Below are positions 1 to 10,350 of a stretch of 25,543 nt of DNA, piece after piece. This DNA comes from Rachicladosporium sp. CCFEE 5018 (taxonomy: Eukaryota; Ascomycota; Dothideomycetes; Cladosporiales; Cladosporiaceae), in the NCBI GenBank assembly GCA_002077045.2, contig KZ111142.1:1545741-1571283 (forward strand). Direction: 5' to 3'. Numbering within the stretch: position 1 is the first letter of the stretch; every line of letters starts with the position of its first letter. Below the pieces are notes generated by a model, which was given only the letters and a program-made list of their open reading frames with translations, was not told the DNA's origin and made no database searches. A program made the position numbers and the translations under genes.

Positions 1-1255
1 TGACACAGCAGCCGGCACGGGCGAGCGTGTGCCTTCTGACGGATCCATCACATAGCCTGCGCGTGTTGGTGCAGCATTACTGAACAATGCAGTCGTACGT
101 TGTCTCTATGACTGACGTGTGTTGTAGCACAGTCTTTTGTCGGCGTTGTGGTCCAGCTGCACGCCTTCGACAGCAGTCCGGAGTGCGAAGCTTGCCAATA
201 TTGATCAATATGTCGAATGCCGATCTCGAAGTCCAGACCGAGCCTACGGATAGATTGCGATTTGTCCAGCCTGAATGCGGACTCGGGTCCGGTCGTCGGT
301 CGCAAAGTACTCAAGACCTCCGGGAACAGAAACGACAGTGAACAGACGATGTCTTGATAGATACAGACTCACCGCGCGGCTACCTTATCATGTACAGTAT
401 ACAATCCGGAGCAGCTGAGGGAATTGGGCCCTTCCAATACGCCACCATGCGCCATACCCAATCTTAACTTGATGAAGTGTGCATGCTGCTTGACTCATTT
501 AGATGAACGGCATTTGCAGCCAATTGCTTACTTGATCGCCATTGATACTGGCCAGCGGAGTTGTAGTGCTTCTCTAATGGTGTTCGCCAGCACCTGACCA
601 TATCGTAAGCAGATTGGAGAGTACTTGTTGACGAGACGGAATGGGAGATTGTATTCGATGTGTTTGGTCATGGTTGCCAGATCTGGATACACTATTGCCT
701 CGCTCCAGGTGCTGCGGATATCGGTTCCTTCCGCTGCCGGAACTGCATGAGCAGGGAACAGTCTTCAGCCTTGCAATGTCAGTCGGGCAGTCGGGCTCCC
801 ATGAAGCCATGAGCAATGTGGCAGTCTCGGCGTGATCGGTGCACCTGGGGCCAAGACACAGAGTCAGCTTATGACACCCCAAAGGCGATGCCACTGCAAA
901 TCGAGTGACTTCAAAACCTGACCAAAGCCACGGACAGTACTCGACAAGCGGACAGGAGAGACAGACCCTTCCCTGGGGTGAAGCAAGCACGCCAGGCCTG
1001 CTATAACGAAGTCGACATCCTGGACAAAGTCGACTGAACTGGCCTGGATCCGATGATGCCGGCACCGCCGCAGATTGCTGTGTCATGTGCACTCTGGCTG
1101 GAAGCGTTGGACTCTCCTTGATCTTAAACGAACAATGACGAAGGTGCCATTGTGACTATCCGGATCTGCCGGGCTCAGTATTCACATCGCCAGTCGCTCG
1201 GAAGACGATTTCGCTGGTGTGGGACCCTCGGGTCTTGGGCCACTCGAGACCAGCG
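1..1255. other. Unassigned region upstream of the HET gene
   Basis: I see no convincing gene here. The longest open frame (574-1092, minus strand; first ATG near 1086) is Cys- and Pro-rich but matches no family I recognise, and has no clear splice structure. The frame of the downstream HET gene is closed by a TGA at 1136-1138, so if the HET protein begins further upstream it would need another exon in this stretch. The region probably holds the HET promoter and 5' UTR. Confidence 0.4.
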
Positions 1256-3526
1256 ATGAGGCATGCCCATGTCTCGCGGACTAGCGCCGCAGCCAGCTGC
1301 GGAGACGCATTGGACAGCGAACAGAATCCACTTTGTGGGCTCTGCCAAATGAATGGGGTCTGGGAGCACCTCACAGCGCAACGGATCTTGACAGCCAGGG
1401 ACTGGATCTTGGGCTTCATCGCATCGCCCGAGGACGTAGACAAGGCAGAGCGACAAGCTTGTCCCTTCTGCTCCATGGTCTTTCGCCTACTGCCGACCAT
1501 TGCCTTTGCCCCCGAGCACATAGCTCAATACCGTCTACGCATCAAGTACTGTGATGTACAGCCTCGAGCCGTGCGCATTGGTCAAAAGGCTGTCTTCACG
1601 TCGTACCGCGTGGTCTACAATTACTGCGAGTACGTCTCGCACACCGCAAAGGTGTATCAAGCACATCGTGGACAGCTTGCACTTGACTCGGTAGATCGTC
1701 GCAAATGGAACGTCGAGGGCGTGAGTACTGTGCATTTAGGCACTACGCTCGACATCAAGACAGCACGAAAGTAAATGAGACTATGCCAGGGCGGACATTC
1801 ATCGTGTAGTAGCTTAGCCGGTTCACGTACAGGGTCTAGGCTTGATATCATGCTGATAGATGTGACGTCCGGCTGTTTGGTAGATGCTTCGACTGCCGAC
1901 ACTTATGTGTGTCTTAGCTATGTCTGGGGCCAAGTACCTGGTTTGCAAACGTACGGGAGTAATGTTGATGCCCTTCGGAGGCTAGAGAGTTTGTTTGAGA
2001 AAGAGATCTGGAGAGATCTGACAACGGTGGTGCAGGACTTCATCCACGTAGTGCGGCAGCTTGAGGTGCGATATGCCTGGGTGGACTGCCTGTGCATCAT
2101 ACAAGACGACGAAGAGAGCAAGCAAGCGCAGATCAATGCCATGGGTCTCATCTACTCGGAGGCGCTGCTTACGATCGTCCAGCTCAGTGGCAAAGACGCC
2201 AACGACGGCTTAGCTGGTGCTCGTCCCGGCAGCAGAGCCGACTGTGCTCTGCATATCATGAATCCATCGATTGGCTCACTTAAGGATCCACGACTGGTGC
2301 TTACTGAGCTCCCGCGGTGGATACACATCTCGAGGGACGAGTCGTCGTACAGCTCGAGAGGCTGGACATTGCAGGAAGAACTACTGTCCAGGCGCTGCCT
2401 GTACTTGTCCAACTGGGGCGCATTTTGGCAGTGTCGCGCAACCAGATTCAGTGACATCCACAATGGAGATATGGTCATGGGTGTCAGCGCCTCGGACCTC
2501 GCATCATTTATACCACAGCTGCCGGATCCGAGCATAGTAGGCGCTAAGCAGACTGATGCCGAGCAGATCGTACGCTGGGCTGTACGTGCCGAGTGGTACA
2601 GTGGCCGGGAACTGACGTACGAGGACGATCGGGGGAAGGCCTTCCAAGGCGTTCTGTCCGATCTGGGACAATCACAATCACGGAATTTCTTGTGGGGCCA
2701 TCCGGATGGTAACACACTGCCCTTGTCACTGCTCTGGGTGAGCGTCGACACTCCACGTAAAGCTAGCGCTGGCATCCTCGAAGCTCCATCTACACCCGAT
2801 GGCGTTGCGCATGTGAAGTACTGGGACTACGTGCCCGATCCTTATGACGCCTTCCCTTCATGGAGCTGGCTTCGATTGCGTAGTCAAGTCAGCTTTGAAC
2901 TGATGATCAGGGTACATGCTACTAGCGGTAGCTGGGAGCTGGATCCCGAATGCCACATCACGACGCAGGCCGCGTTGGATGAAGAGGCCGAAAGAGAGCG
3001 TGGCATTGATCAGCACATGAATCCTGCTCTCTTCCTCAGACGTTGCCGGAGAGGCTTCTTGAATCTCACGGCACCGACCATCGCAAGCCATGATCTCCGC
3101 TGGATCAATCGCGCTGGACCACAGACGTTCGACCTCGATGGCAGTAGTGGCAGTATGGCTCTTGTCAGCGAGCTGTACGAGGATGTGCACGCCGCAGACA
3201 AGATCCGCATAGGCGTAACGATTCAGAATGGGTCAGATCCTGACAGCAAACCTTGTGGACTGCTTTACGGTGAGCCTTTCAGCGGCGACACTTTCGAGCA
3301 TTATCGCTACGTGTTACTGAGAACGCTGGATAATCGAGACGTCAGTGAGGACGTACAGGACGACTTCAATCGCCTTGCCCCGAAGCTTTGGCAAGACGGT
3401 CAAGCCGTGCTGACCTTGGCTGTGTACATTGCTGGTGATGTTGCGGAGCGCATGGGTCTGGTCTTCTTCACGAAAGCGTTCTGGGACAGCAGGAACCCTA
3501 GCATACAAGCATGGCAGCTGATCTGA
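1256..3526 (+). CDS. HET-domain (heterokaryon incompatibility) protein, with an in-frame stop or unrecognised intron near 1772
   Basis: HET-domain proteins act in the cytoplasm in fungal non-self recognition and can trigger cell death after fusion of incompatible hyphae. The N-terminal part carries the LCxLCQ and CPFC motifs common at the start of these proteins. The HET domain itself starts at YVCLSYVWG (about 1903) and continues through RYAWVDCLCIIQDD, IYSEALLTIVQLSG and SRGWTLQEELLSRRCLYL; a long C-terminal region follows to the TGA at 3524-3526. The 5' part (1256-1771) and the 3' part (1775-3526) are in the same frame but separated by one TAA at 1772-1774. That stop lies exactly where the family has Trp in a WxxxCxxxHxxC motif, since the sequence reads ARK-stop-MRLCQGGHSSC. 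This suggests a nonsense allele. Two 69-nt introns would also remove the stop and keep the frame: GTGAGT at 1721 to CAG at 1789, or GTAAAT at 1771 to TAG at 1839. The start at 1256 is the first in-frame ATG after an upstream stop; translation could instead begin at 1775, giving 583 residues. Family assignment is firm; gene integrity is not. Confidence 0.85.
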
Positions 3527-4458
3527 TGGACCCTCCTCTGGGACGCCACGCTCGAGACGCTGCTTGTACGCATGTTTCCAGCGGTCTACATCGAAGACGG
3601 AGCACCGCCCTCGACTCTTGCCTAAGTTCGAATCTCAACGGCAAGCGCTCCTCACTCGTGCATCTACCTTGTGCACCGCAACAATGAGTTTCCCGGCCAG
3701 TGTTCTGTGCAAAGACAACAAGCAGGGCGTCCTGACCTTTCACAACAGCCACTCTGTCGCTTGCTTGTGTTACCAGAGAGAGACGCTCGCGACACATCCG
3801 AAACTAGCATGGAACATCCAATGCACTCGAAGAGCGGCCTTAGCCCACGCCGTGCCTCGACATACGCATGACCTATACAGCTGTGAAGCTGGTTGCTTTT
3901 CAGATGACTCGCCACAAGTCGCTGATGCCAACACGCACCAGCAATTGCGGCGCATAGCCACCGCTGTCGGTATTACATCAGCTACTGCGACCTTTGGGAC
4001 ATGCCAGAACGACGTTGTGCAACGGTTAAGTTGCCGAGCGAAACGCGAACGTCGCGAGGCCTGTGACATATGCCATGTGGTCGGGCAATAGAGACCCCAC
4101 TACCACCTGCTTCGACAAGCCAAGCGATAAGCTCTGAAAGCTTGTTCCGATCTCTCAGGCGTGTAGCTAGCAGTATGGCGCAGCTCATTACTGCATCGGG
4201 CAGCTCGAATCGCGACAACGTTACAGCATCGGCGAAAGTCATCACGCACTGCTATCACTACCCGTACAACCCGTAGCAGAATGTCACAACTGCATGGTTC
4301 GACGATACATTGCCGCCGGTACAGAGAGATGATCGGCCATGCGTGGTCACTGTGTCGTAGGCGGCTGTCAGCATGCGGCCTCACGTATGGAGGGTATATG
4401 TACTGCCCTCTGCAATCTTCGGGTACTCGAGGTAGGTATCATTCTCAATAACTTCGCA
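3527..4458. other. Unassigned region between HET gene and OPT transporter
   Basis: No gene recognised. Short overlapping open frames exist on both strands (for example 3564-4091 plus and 3982-4245 minus), but none has family motifs, a good start context or introns leading to further coding sequence. The stretch probably holds the HET 3' UTR and the promoter of the transporter. Confidence 0.4.
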
Positions 4459-7123
4459 ATGTCTTACACGAATGGCCTCGGTGCCTCGACGGCTTTGTCG
4501 AAGGAGGTGGAAGAATCCTTGGTCACTGATCTCGAGAAAGTGGCGCTCGAGAAAGAGTCGCCCACACCTTCATCGCTTGAGCGATCACTTGAACGAACCG
4601 ACACCTCCAAAGAGGGCGACATCCTCGTGGCGACAACGTCGCGCGTTGACAGTCTCGATCCCTACAATCACAAACTGTCGCACGAATTCCAGTTCCCCGA
4701 GGATCCTGATGCACCAGAAGAGCACCAGTTCACTTTCCGAGCAGTCTTCGTGGGCTGCGTGCTCGGCGGAGTCATTGCTGCGTCCAAGTATGCTACTCCA
4801 TTACTCCCCACGTGCTATGCTGATCTATTGCAGTGTCTACCTCGGCCTGAAGACCGGATGGACGTTCGGAGCATCCCTGTTTGGCTCACTGTTCGGCTTC
4901 GCCATCTTGAAGCCAATGTCCCGCGTACTGCCTGAGAAGTTCGGCGGCGGCTACTTCGGTCCCAAGGAGAATGTCTGCTGTCAGTCTGCTGCAACTGCGG
5001 CTGGCTCGCTTGGTCTTCTGTTCGTCAGTGGCTTTCCGGCGGCCTACCAGCTTGGCTTGATGAAGTCGCCGAAAGAGGACTTTGGTCGCCTAATTACGTT
5101 CGCAAGTCAAAGCAATCCCGTTCTCTAACAGTCTGAACGCTCTTGTGCCACTACAGTTGCACTTGCAACAGTGCATCTGTCAGTCTATGTCTGTGAGAGA
5201 GGGCAAGTCATTTCAGGGCTTTTGTGCTCTGAACTCTGCACTCTCACAGACACGGGGATGAAGAGATCCCCCGCCGCAGATGAGCTTACAGGAGCGCTGT
5301 CAACACTTTGGATTCCCGGAAAAGCGGAGGTGGCATGCATCGACGTGCATAACAGAAAAGCTGACAAGTTGCTTAGACGATCTGCTGCGCCTACTACGGC
5401 ATGTTCTTCTCGATCCCACTTCGAAAGTTCTACATTCTCAAGCAGAAGCTACCGTTCCCGAGCTCGACTGCTGCAGCTGTAGCGATTCATAGCTTGCACA
5501 GTGGCAAGAATGCAGAGGCGAATGCAAGGAAGAAGACTCGGGCTTTGGCAATCGCCTTCGTCGCCAGCATCACCTTCAAGTGTGTGGCAGAGTACGCTCC
5601 AGGCATCTTATGGGACTGGCATGTTGGATGGACCATGAGCCGTGAGCAGACTGTAGCATCAAGTGAGTCGCTAGACTGACATGTCCGTCCAGGTATCGGC
5701 TGGCAGTCCGCCATAAAGATCGAGAACTGGAACTTCGTCTGGGAATTTACACCAGCTTTCATCGGAGTCGGTGCTCTCATTGGTCTGAACAGTGCATACA
5801 GCTTCTTCGGCGGCGCAATACTCGCTTGGGGTGTCATCGGTCCCGTCCTTGTCGCCACTGGTACTGCTTTCGGCTCTGAGCTCTACCCAAAGGAGTACCC
5901 TGGCTACATCAACTACATGTCAATGGTGTTGGATAACCCCGTCGCGAAGCCTAGTCCTCGGTACTGGATGCTCTGGCCTGGAGTCTGCCTCCTTCTCGCT
6001 GGAGCTTTCGCAGAGCTTTTCGCCAATTACAAGAGCGTGCTTGCTAGTTTTGCGGACCTCTTGGAGCCCGTATGGAGATTTGTGCTCAGGCGCAAGGCAG
6101 ACCCCGAAGCAAAGACTCTGATCGAAGAGCCTTGTACCTCAGAAGAGCTCGTGCCTGCCTGGATGTGGGGAGGCGGGATAGTCCTTAGTATCATCTTCAC
6201 CTGCGCTATTATGGGCACCCAGTACGATCAGAATATCGGTGTGGTCCTTTTAGCCATCGTTTTCGCATTCTTGTTCTCCTTTATTGGCGCAGAGTCCTGT
6301 GGACGTACTAACATCACCCCGGTTACGTCCATCGGCAACGCCTCCCAGCTAGTGATTGGCGGCGTCAATAGAGGCCATGGCACGATCCAACAACAGCAAT
6401 TACTCAACATCACCGGCAGTATGCTCGCCCTCGGCGCCTCTGAGCAATCCGTTGACATGCTCGGCGATCTCAAGACCACTCACCTCCTCCGCGCTGCGCC
6501 TCGAGTTCAATTCTACGCTCAATGCTGTGGTGCTGTGGTCTCGATCTTCATGAGCACAGCCATGTACCTTCTCTTCTCCGAAGCGTACCCCTGCATCAAC
6601 GACCTCAGTCTACAGGACAAATGCGCCTTCCCGGCGCCGGATGTTGGGCCTTACCGCGCAATCGCAATCGCGGTCACAAGCACAAGCTTGCCGATTCCGC
6701 CTAGCTCAGGCTACTTCAGCATCGCCATATTGGTCTACGCTTTTGTACAGACCTTCGTCAAGTACCGCTTCATTCCAATCAAGTACTGGGAGTTCGTGCC
6801 GAACCTGGTTAGCATGGGCATTGCGTTCATCTTGAACACGACGACGTACCCAATGGCTGTTGCGTTCGGTGCTACAGTGGCGTTCGTTTGGCAGCGGAAG
6901 TATCCGGCAGCATTTGGTTTCTACTGCTACGCTATCGCGGCTGGAATGATCGCTGGCGAGGGCCTGGGGGGTATCGTAGGTACGATCATTCTTCCCCATC
7001 CATATTGCATGTACAGGAGTTGTACTAACTCATATGATAGGAGCAATTCTGCAAGTCGCTGGCGTATCTGGCAACTTCAAAGGCACAGCGATTGGCTGCC
7101 CAGCGAATGTCTACTGCGGATGA
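4459..7123 (+). CDS. Oligopeptide transporter (OPT) family membrane protein
   Basis: OPT proteins are proton-coupled transporters of small peptides, peptide derivatives or metal chelates. I assemble five exons: 4459-4787, 4834-5101, 5377-5641, 5693-6979 and 7041-7123, giving 743 residues, normal for the family. The introns are 46, 275, 51 and 61 nt; the second begins with GC (GCAAGT) rather than GT, with CTGAC near 5361 and TAG at 5374-5376. Each splice restores a family motif: NVYLGLKTGWTFGASLFG (about residue 110), FGPKENVCCQSAATAAG, LITFTICCAYYGMFFSIPLR, WDWHVGWTMSRIGWQ, and after it ENWNFVWEFTPAFIG. The C-terminal exon gives GAILQVAGVSGNF, ending in CPANVYCG. The acidic, Ser-rich first 90 residues are a cytosolic tail; the rest is many hydrophobic segments. 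ATG 4459 was chosen because it opens this tail; an in-frame ATG at 4339 would add 40 unlikely residues. Substrate and membrane (plasma or internal) cannot be read from sequence. Confidence 0.93.
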
Positions 7124-7606
7124 GCTACTCGAATATTGTGTATACGATCGTCAGGGAGAGCATACTCTTCATACATGTCCGCAAGTCTTCTATTATAGAC
7201 TCCACACCTGTCGCGCCATTCCAGACTCGCTTCTCCAAACCAAGTTGTGCGCTCATGCTTCTACAGCTACAGCCCAATACAGCGACTTCAGAATGCAACA
7301 CATATGAGTGAACAACAACACAATCCACGGCCAACTCAGTTCCAAGTCTTACGTCCATTTGGTAGCTACGCTAATTAATGCTGGAATCCAGGCAGTGGGA
7401 CTGATAGCTACACATCGTAAGTTGGTACGGATGCGTTGTAGTGTAGACGCAGCGTGCGATGTGCTTCGGCAAGCACTGGAATGCGGCATCGTTGTCTGGA
7501 CACCCACCGCACAAGCACAGCATGCAAATGACAACACTCCTATTGAGTGGCTCAAACACTGTGCAGTACTAGCCTGGCAGACAGCAGCACCAGATCTATC
7601 GCCGTC
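7124..7606. other. Intergenic region, no gene seen
   Basis: About 480 nt between the transporter stop and the start of the secreted protein. The open frames here are continuations of wrong frames from the transporter or short AT-start fragments without motifs. It presumably holds the transporter 3' UTR and the promoter of the downstream gene. Confidence 0.45.
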
Positions 7607-8388
7607 ATGGCTTTCAATTGTGCCCTGATCCTCATTTTCGCTGCTCTAGCCAGCGCAGAAGATGCCAGCACCTCAACAACAACCCTAACAGTAGTCTCGG
7701 GCGCGACAGTGGTACCAGGCTTCACACCTTCGTCCACCTTCGCCTCATCGACATCCGCATTCAGTTCCAGCTTGACCACGTCGATGTCCTCAGTGATCCC
7801 GACGTTCAATTGGCTCCACCCAGCATACCCAGGCTACGATCAGGCCTTCGCCGCTTCGATCATCAGGAATTGCTCCTCTACAACCACTGCAGCTATAGCA
7901 TGTACCTCTGACTCTGATCCGTCGAACACGGCTTGTGATGAGTCCGCACCGGTACGTAGACTCGTTGACGGTCTGTCGGGACGCCTAGCTTCCGTCTAAG
8001 GTACTGAATCCACGTTGAATAGACAATCACGTACACCCTCCTCCCCTCCGCTCTCATGTACGGCTCCTCTGCCTCTGCTTCAGGGACAGCAGTCCTAGAA
8101 GCAGCAAGCTGCACATACCTTCCCGGCTCGCCTGCGACAGCGATCATGCAAAGTAGTGCGACATGCATTATCACTGCCCAGGTCGTCGTTGGGACGAGCA
8201 CAAGCAGGACGAGCAGTGAGGTGGTGTATGCGTTGACGACTGCGGTGGTGGAAGTGACTGCTGGCGTCGCAGTAGGCAATGGCACATGTGGCGGAGGAGC
8301 AAAGAAGGGTAGTGCTGGGAGTGTGAAGTCGACTCGATGGGTCGTAGTGGCGGTTCCTGGGCTACTGGGAGCTGCAATGTTATTGTAA
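7607..8388 (+). CDS. Small secreted Ser/Thr-rich protein, probably GPI-anchored
   Basis: No named family is recognised. Two exons, 7607-7951 and 8023-8388, are joined by a 71-nt intron (GTACGT...TAG, phase 0), giving 236 residues. The N-terminus is a clear signal peptide (MAFNCALILIFAALASA, likely cut before EDAS). A Ser/Thr-rich spacer follows, suited to O-glycosylation. A middle domain has spaced cysteines (NCSS, ACTSD, ACDES, SCTYL, TCIIT, TCGGG). The C-terminus, RWVVVAVPGLLGAAMLL, is a hydrophobic tail ending at the stop after a small-residue Gly/Ser stretch, as in GPI-attachment signals. The product is therefore inferred to be a cell-wall or plasma-membrane surface protein. The open frame extends 60 nt upstream of the chosen ATG, but only the ATG at 7607 puts the signal peptide at the N-terminus. 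Without splicing, the first exon would end at 7999 and lose the GPI tail. Confidence 0.78.
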
Positions 8389-8520
8389 AACCCATGTAAT
8401 CGCTCACGATGAGGACGAATTTGCGCAGGAGCGTGAAGTGCATTGCCGTACCAATATTCATAAACGCTCCTATGCATGCAATACAAAGCCCTGATAGCCG
8501 CCCCAGATCCTGTCGATATC

Positions 8521-9729
8521 TCACTTCTGATTCTCCAAGTACGCTTTCGCCAGCTGGCCCAGCACTGGCGCAGCAATGGGCTGCACTTTCTCCCATCCCT
8601 TCTTACCCTTGTCCATGACTTCCTTCACATCGACAGGAGCCTTTTTCTTGGAACTGCTCTTCCCGCTACTCTTCCCACCACTCCGTTCCTTGCCCCGCTT
8701 GGCGTGCCTTCGCTCCCTCTCTCGTTCTCTCTCATCATGCGAGTCATAGCCAGACCGACGCCGGTCTCGGTCTCGCCTGGAATCGCGGCCGTCAGTACGG
8801 TAGCCGCGTTCTTTGGGATCGTCGCGGCGGCGAGAGTCGCGCTCGGTCTTGTAGCCGCGGTCGTTGTGGTGGTCCCGATCGCGGTCTCGGTCTCGGTCTC
8901 GAGGTGGTTCACGCTCCGAGCGTCTGCGGGGAGGTGCAGCGTAGTCTGTATCTTCGTCATCGTACTTGGCGCTGCGGTGTCTTCGATCACGGTCTGTCGG
9001 AGGAGGGTCGTCTCGGCGTCTTCTTGGCGGCGGAGAAGCGGCATCCTCGGGTGGGGAGGATCGATGCCTTCGAGGTGGCGGGGAAGCAGCGTCTTCGGGA
9101 GGAGAATCTCGGTGTCGTCTTGAGGAGGGTGGAGGGGCAGCGTCCCCGTAGCTGCCTCGTCGTGCCTTCCTATCCGGATCACCGTGTCGCCTTGCTGCAC
9201 TTCGTGGCGACTCCTCGTAATCGTCTCGGCGTGGTCTGCTTTTGTATGGAGGTGGCGGCTCGTCATCGTGAGCATCTCTGTAGCCATTCCGTCGTCGAGG
9301 TTTCTCGTCCTCTCTGTCCCTATGGCTTTCTCGTTCCTTTTCACGTTCCTTCAGCCGAGAGGAAGGAGCATGGTCCTCGTCATCCCTATGCCTTGACTTC
9401 TTGGGTGGTTCGTCGGCCTCATCATCCTCACCAGCAAGGGAGTTCTCGCCAATGGGTGGCGGCGGGACATCAGGACTCCGGTGGCGGTGAGACTTCGAGG
9501 ACCGGCTTTCCTTGGGTGATTTGGTGGCGTGGTCGTCGTCCTCATCGCTGGCATCATATCGGTCCCGGTCCTTGGTCCGTCTGCTTGAAGGTGGGGGAGG
9601 TTCTCTTGAGCTTCGTGAATCTCTCCGAGCGTACGGATCGTCGTAGTCATCATCTGCGTACCTTGGCGGACGATCGCGTGAGGGTCGGGGGTACCTGTCC
9701 CTCGCCTGCTCATTGGCGTACATCGACAT
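8521..9729 (-). CDS. Highly charged RS/RD-rich disordered protein
   Basis: This single-exon gene encodes 402 residues starting MSMYANEQ. Almost the whole protein is low-complexity Arg, Asp, Glu, Ser and Pro, with RS, RD and RE dipeptides resembling the tails of splicing-associated SR-type proteins, but there is no RRM or other folded RNA-binding domain. It contains a two-copy 16-residue repeat (residues 205-236), an (RD)5 run (277-286) and a Lys/Ser-rich stretch (about 350-364). Only the last 38 residues (from APVDVKEVMDKGKKGWEKV) look like an ordered amphipathic helix module. No function can be assigned; a nuclear location is a guess from the charge. The length of the open frame, with an ATG start and the tail ending cleanly at TGA (8521-8523), argues that it is real. 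It converges on the secreted-protein gene, with 132 nt between the stops. Confidence 0.75.
   Translation of the reverse strand: MSMYANEQARDRYPRPSRDRPPRYADDDYDDPYARRDSRSSREPPPPSSRRTKDRDRYDASDEDDDHATKSPKESRSSKSHRHRSPDVPPPPIGENSLAGEDDEADEPPKKSRHRDDEDHAPSSRLKEREKERESHRDREDEKPRRRNGYRDAHDDEPPPPYKSRPRRDDYEESPRSAARRHGDPDRKARRGSYGDAAPPPSSRRHRDSPPEDAASPPPRRHRSSPPEDAASPPPRRRRDDPPPTDRDRRHRSAKYDDEDTDYAAPPRRRSEREPPRDRDRDRDRDHHNDRGYKTERDSRRRDDPKERGYRTDGRDSRRDRDRRRSGYDSHDERERERERRHAKRGKERSGGKSSGKSSSKKKAPVDVKEVMDKGKKGWEKVQPIAAPVLGQLAKAYLENQK
8872..8901 (-). repeat. (Arg-Asp)5 hexanucleotide run
   Basis: Five consecutive Arg-Asp codon pairs at residues 277-286 of the charged protein. On the plus strand they read as near-perfect GTCTCG-type hexamers, so the run could vary in length by replication slippage. 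Confidence 0.8.
9022..9117 (-). repeat. Two-copy 48-nt tandem repeat coding for RHRxSPPEDAASPPPR
   Basis: Residues 205-220 and 221-236 of the charged protein are the same 16-residue unit with one difference (Asp versus Ser at position 4). The DNA copies differ at several, mostly synonymous, positions, so the duplication is not recent. Each unit holds SP and PP motifs that could be proline-directed phosphorylation sites. Confidence 0.8.
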
Positions 9730-10350
9730 AGTCTAGCAGTGCTTAGGATTCCGTATTGACCCTCGTTAGCAGTGCATAACGGTGGAAGTTTGAGTTTAAC
9801 GGACAACGATCGAGTGAGCGGTCAGGGCATATAAGGAATAGGCGGTGAAACGGAGCAGCTACATCGCTCGTACTCCGCACATTTTCCGAATCGACATCAT
9901 CACGGCACCAGGTACCAAGCTAGTGCTGCACGGCTGTCAGGTCCCGATGTGAGATCCCAGCCTCTTCCACGCCTCTGACGCCTCTTTCTGGGGTGCCCTG
10001 ACGCTGATCATGGGGTGGACGTCACTGTCAGTTTACGTGAAACGATTGCGATTGCGAGACTGGGACGACTTGAACTGCTGACGTCTGGGAGATGAGGGTG
10101 CAAGTTGACACTTGGAAGTCGCGAGGGCGGTGAAGCCACGGAGCTGTAGCTTTGAGGTGCAGTAGATGGATGTCATGACGGGAAGCCTCGGCATCCACTG
10201 CCTACCCGCCACATCATGGCGTACTGCTGTGGAAGGACGTTGTGGTCAGCATCAGTAAGTGAACGCTCGAAGGCACAGAAGTTCTTCATAACACTACCCG
10301 ACGTAGTCTATCTACCCTCTGTCAATGGATCATCGAATGTGAGAGCTACG
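9730..10350. other. Intergenic region between two minus-strand genes
   Basis: This holds the promoter and 5' UTR of the charged-protein gene and the 3' UTR of the coiled-coil gene. A TATA-like string (catataagg) lies near 9826-9836, about 100 nt upstream of the minus-strand ATG at 9729. Its role as a core promoter element is only a possibility. No coding sequence is recognised. Confidence 0.4.

Noticed and set aside
574..1092. 172-codon Cys-rich open frame on the minus strand
   Set aside because: Its listed first codon is GTG, it has no recognisable family motif or splice partner, and the Cys spacing fits no known zinc-binding domain.
3580..3660. tRNA B-box-like GTTCGAATC near 3626
   Set aside because: The bases on either side do not pair into a T stem, and no A box, anticodon arm or acceptor stem can be drawn around it.
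5171..5482. 103-codon open frame inside the transporter
   Set aside because: It overlaps intron 2 and continues into exon 3 out of the transporter frame; the family alignment explains this DNA.
5663..5692. GTGAGT at 5663 as donor of transporter intron 3
   Set aside because: It would give a 30-nt intron, too short to splice; the GTGAGC at 5642 gives 51 nt and restores the family sequence.
8476..9731. Long plus-strand open frames across the charged-protein gene
   Set aside because: They are shadows of the GC-rich RS/RD-coding minus strand; the minus-strand frame has the ATG start, longer length and coherent composition.
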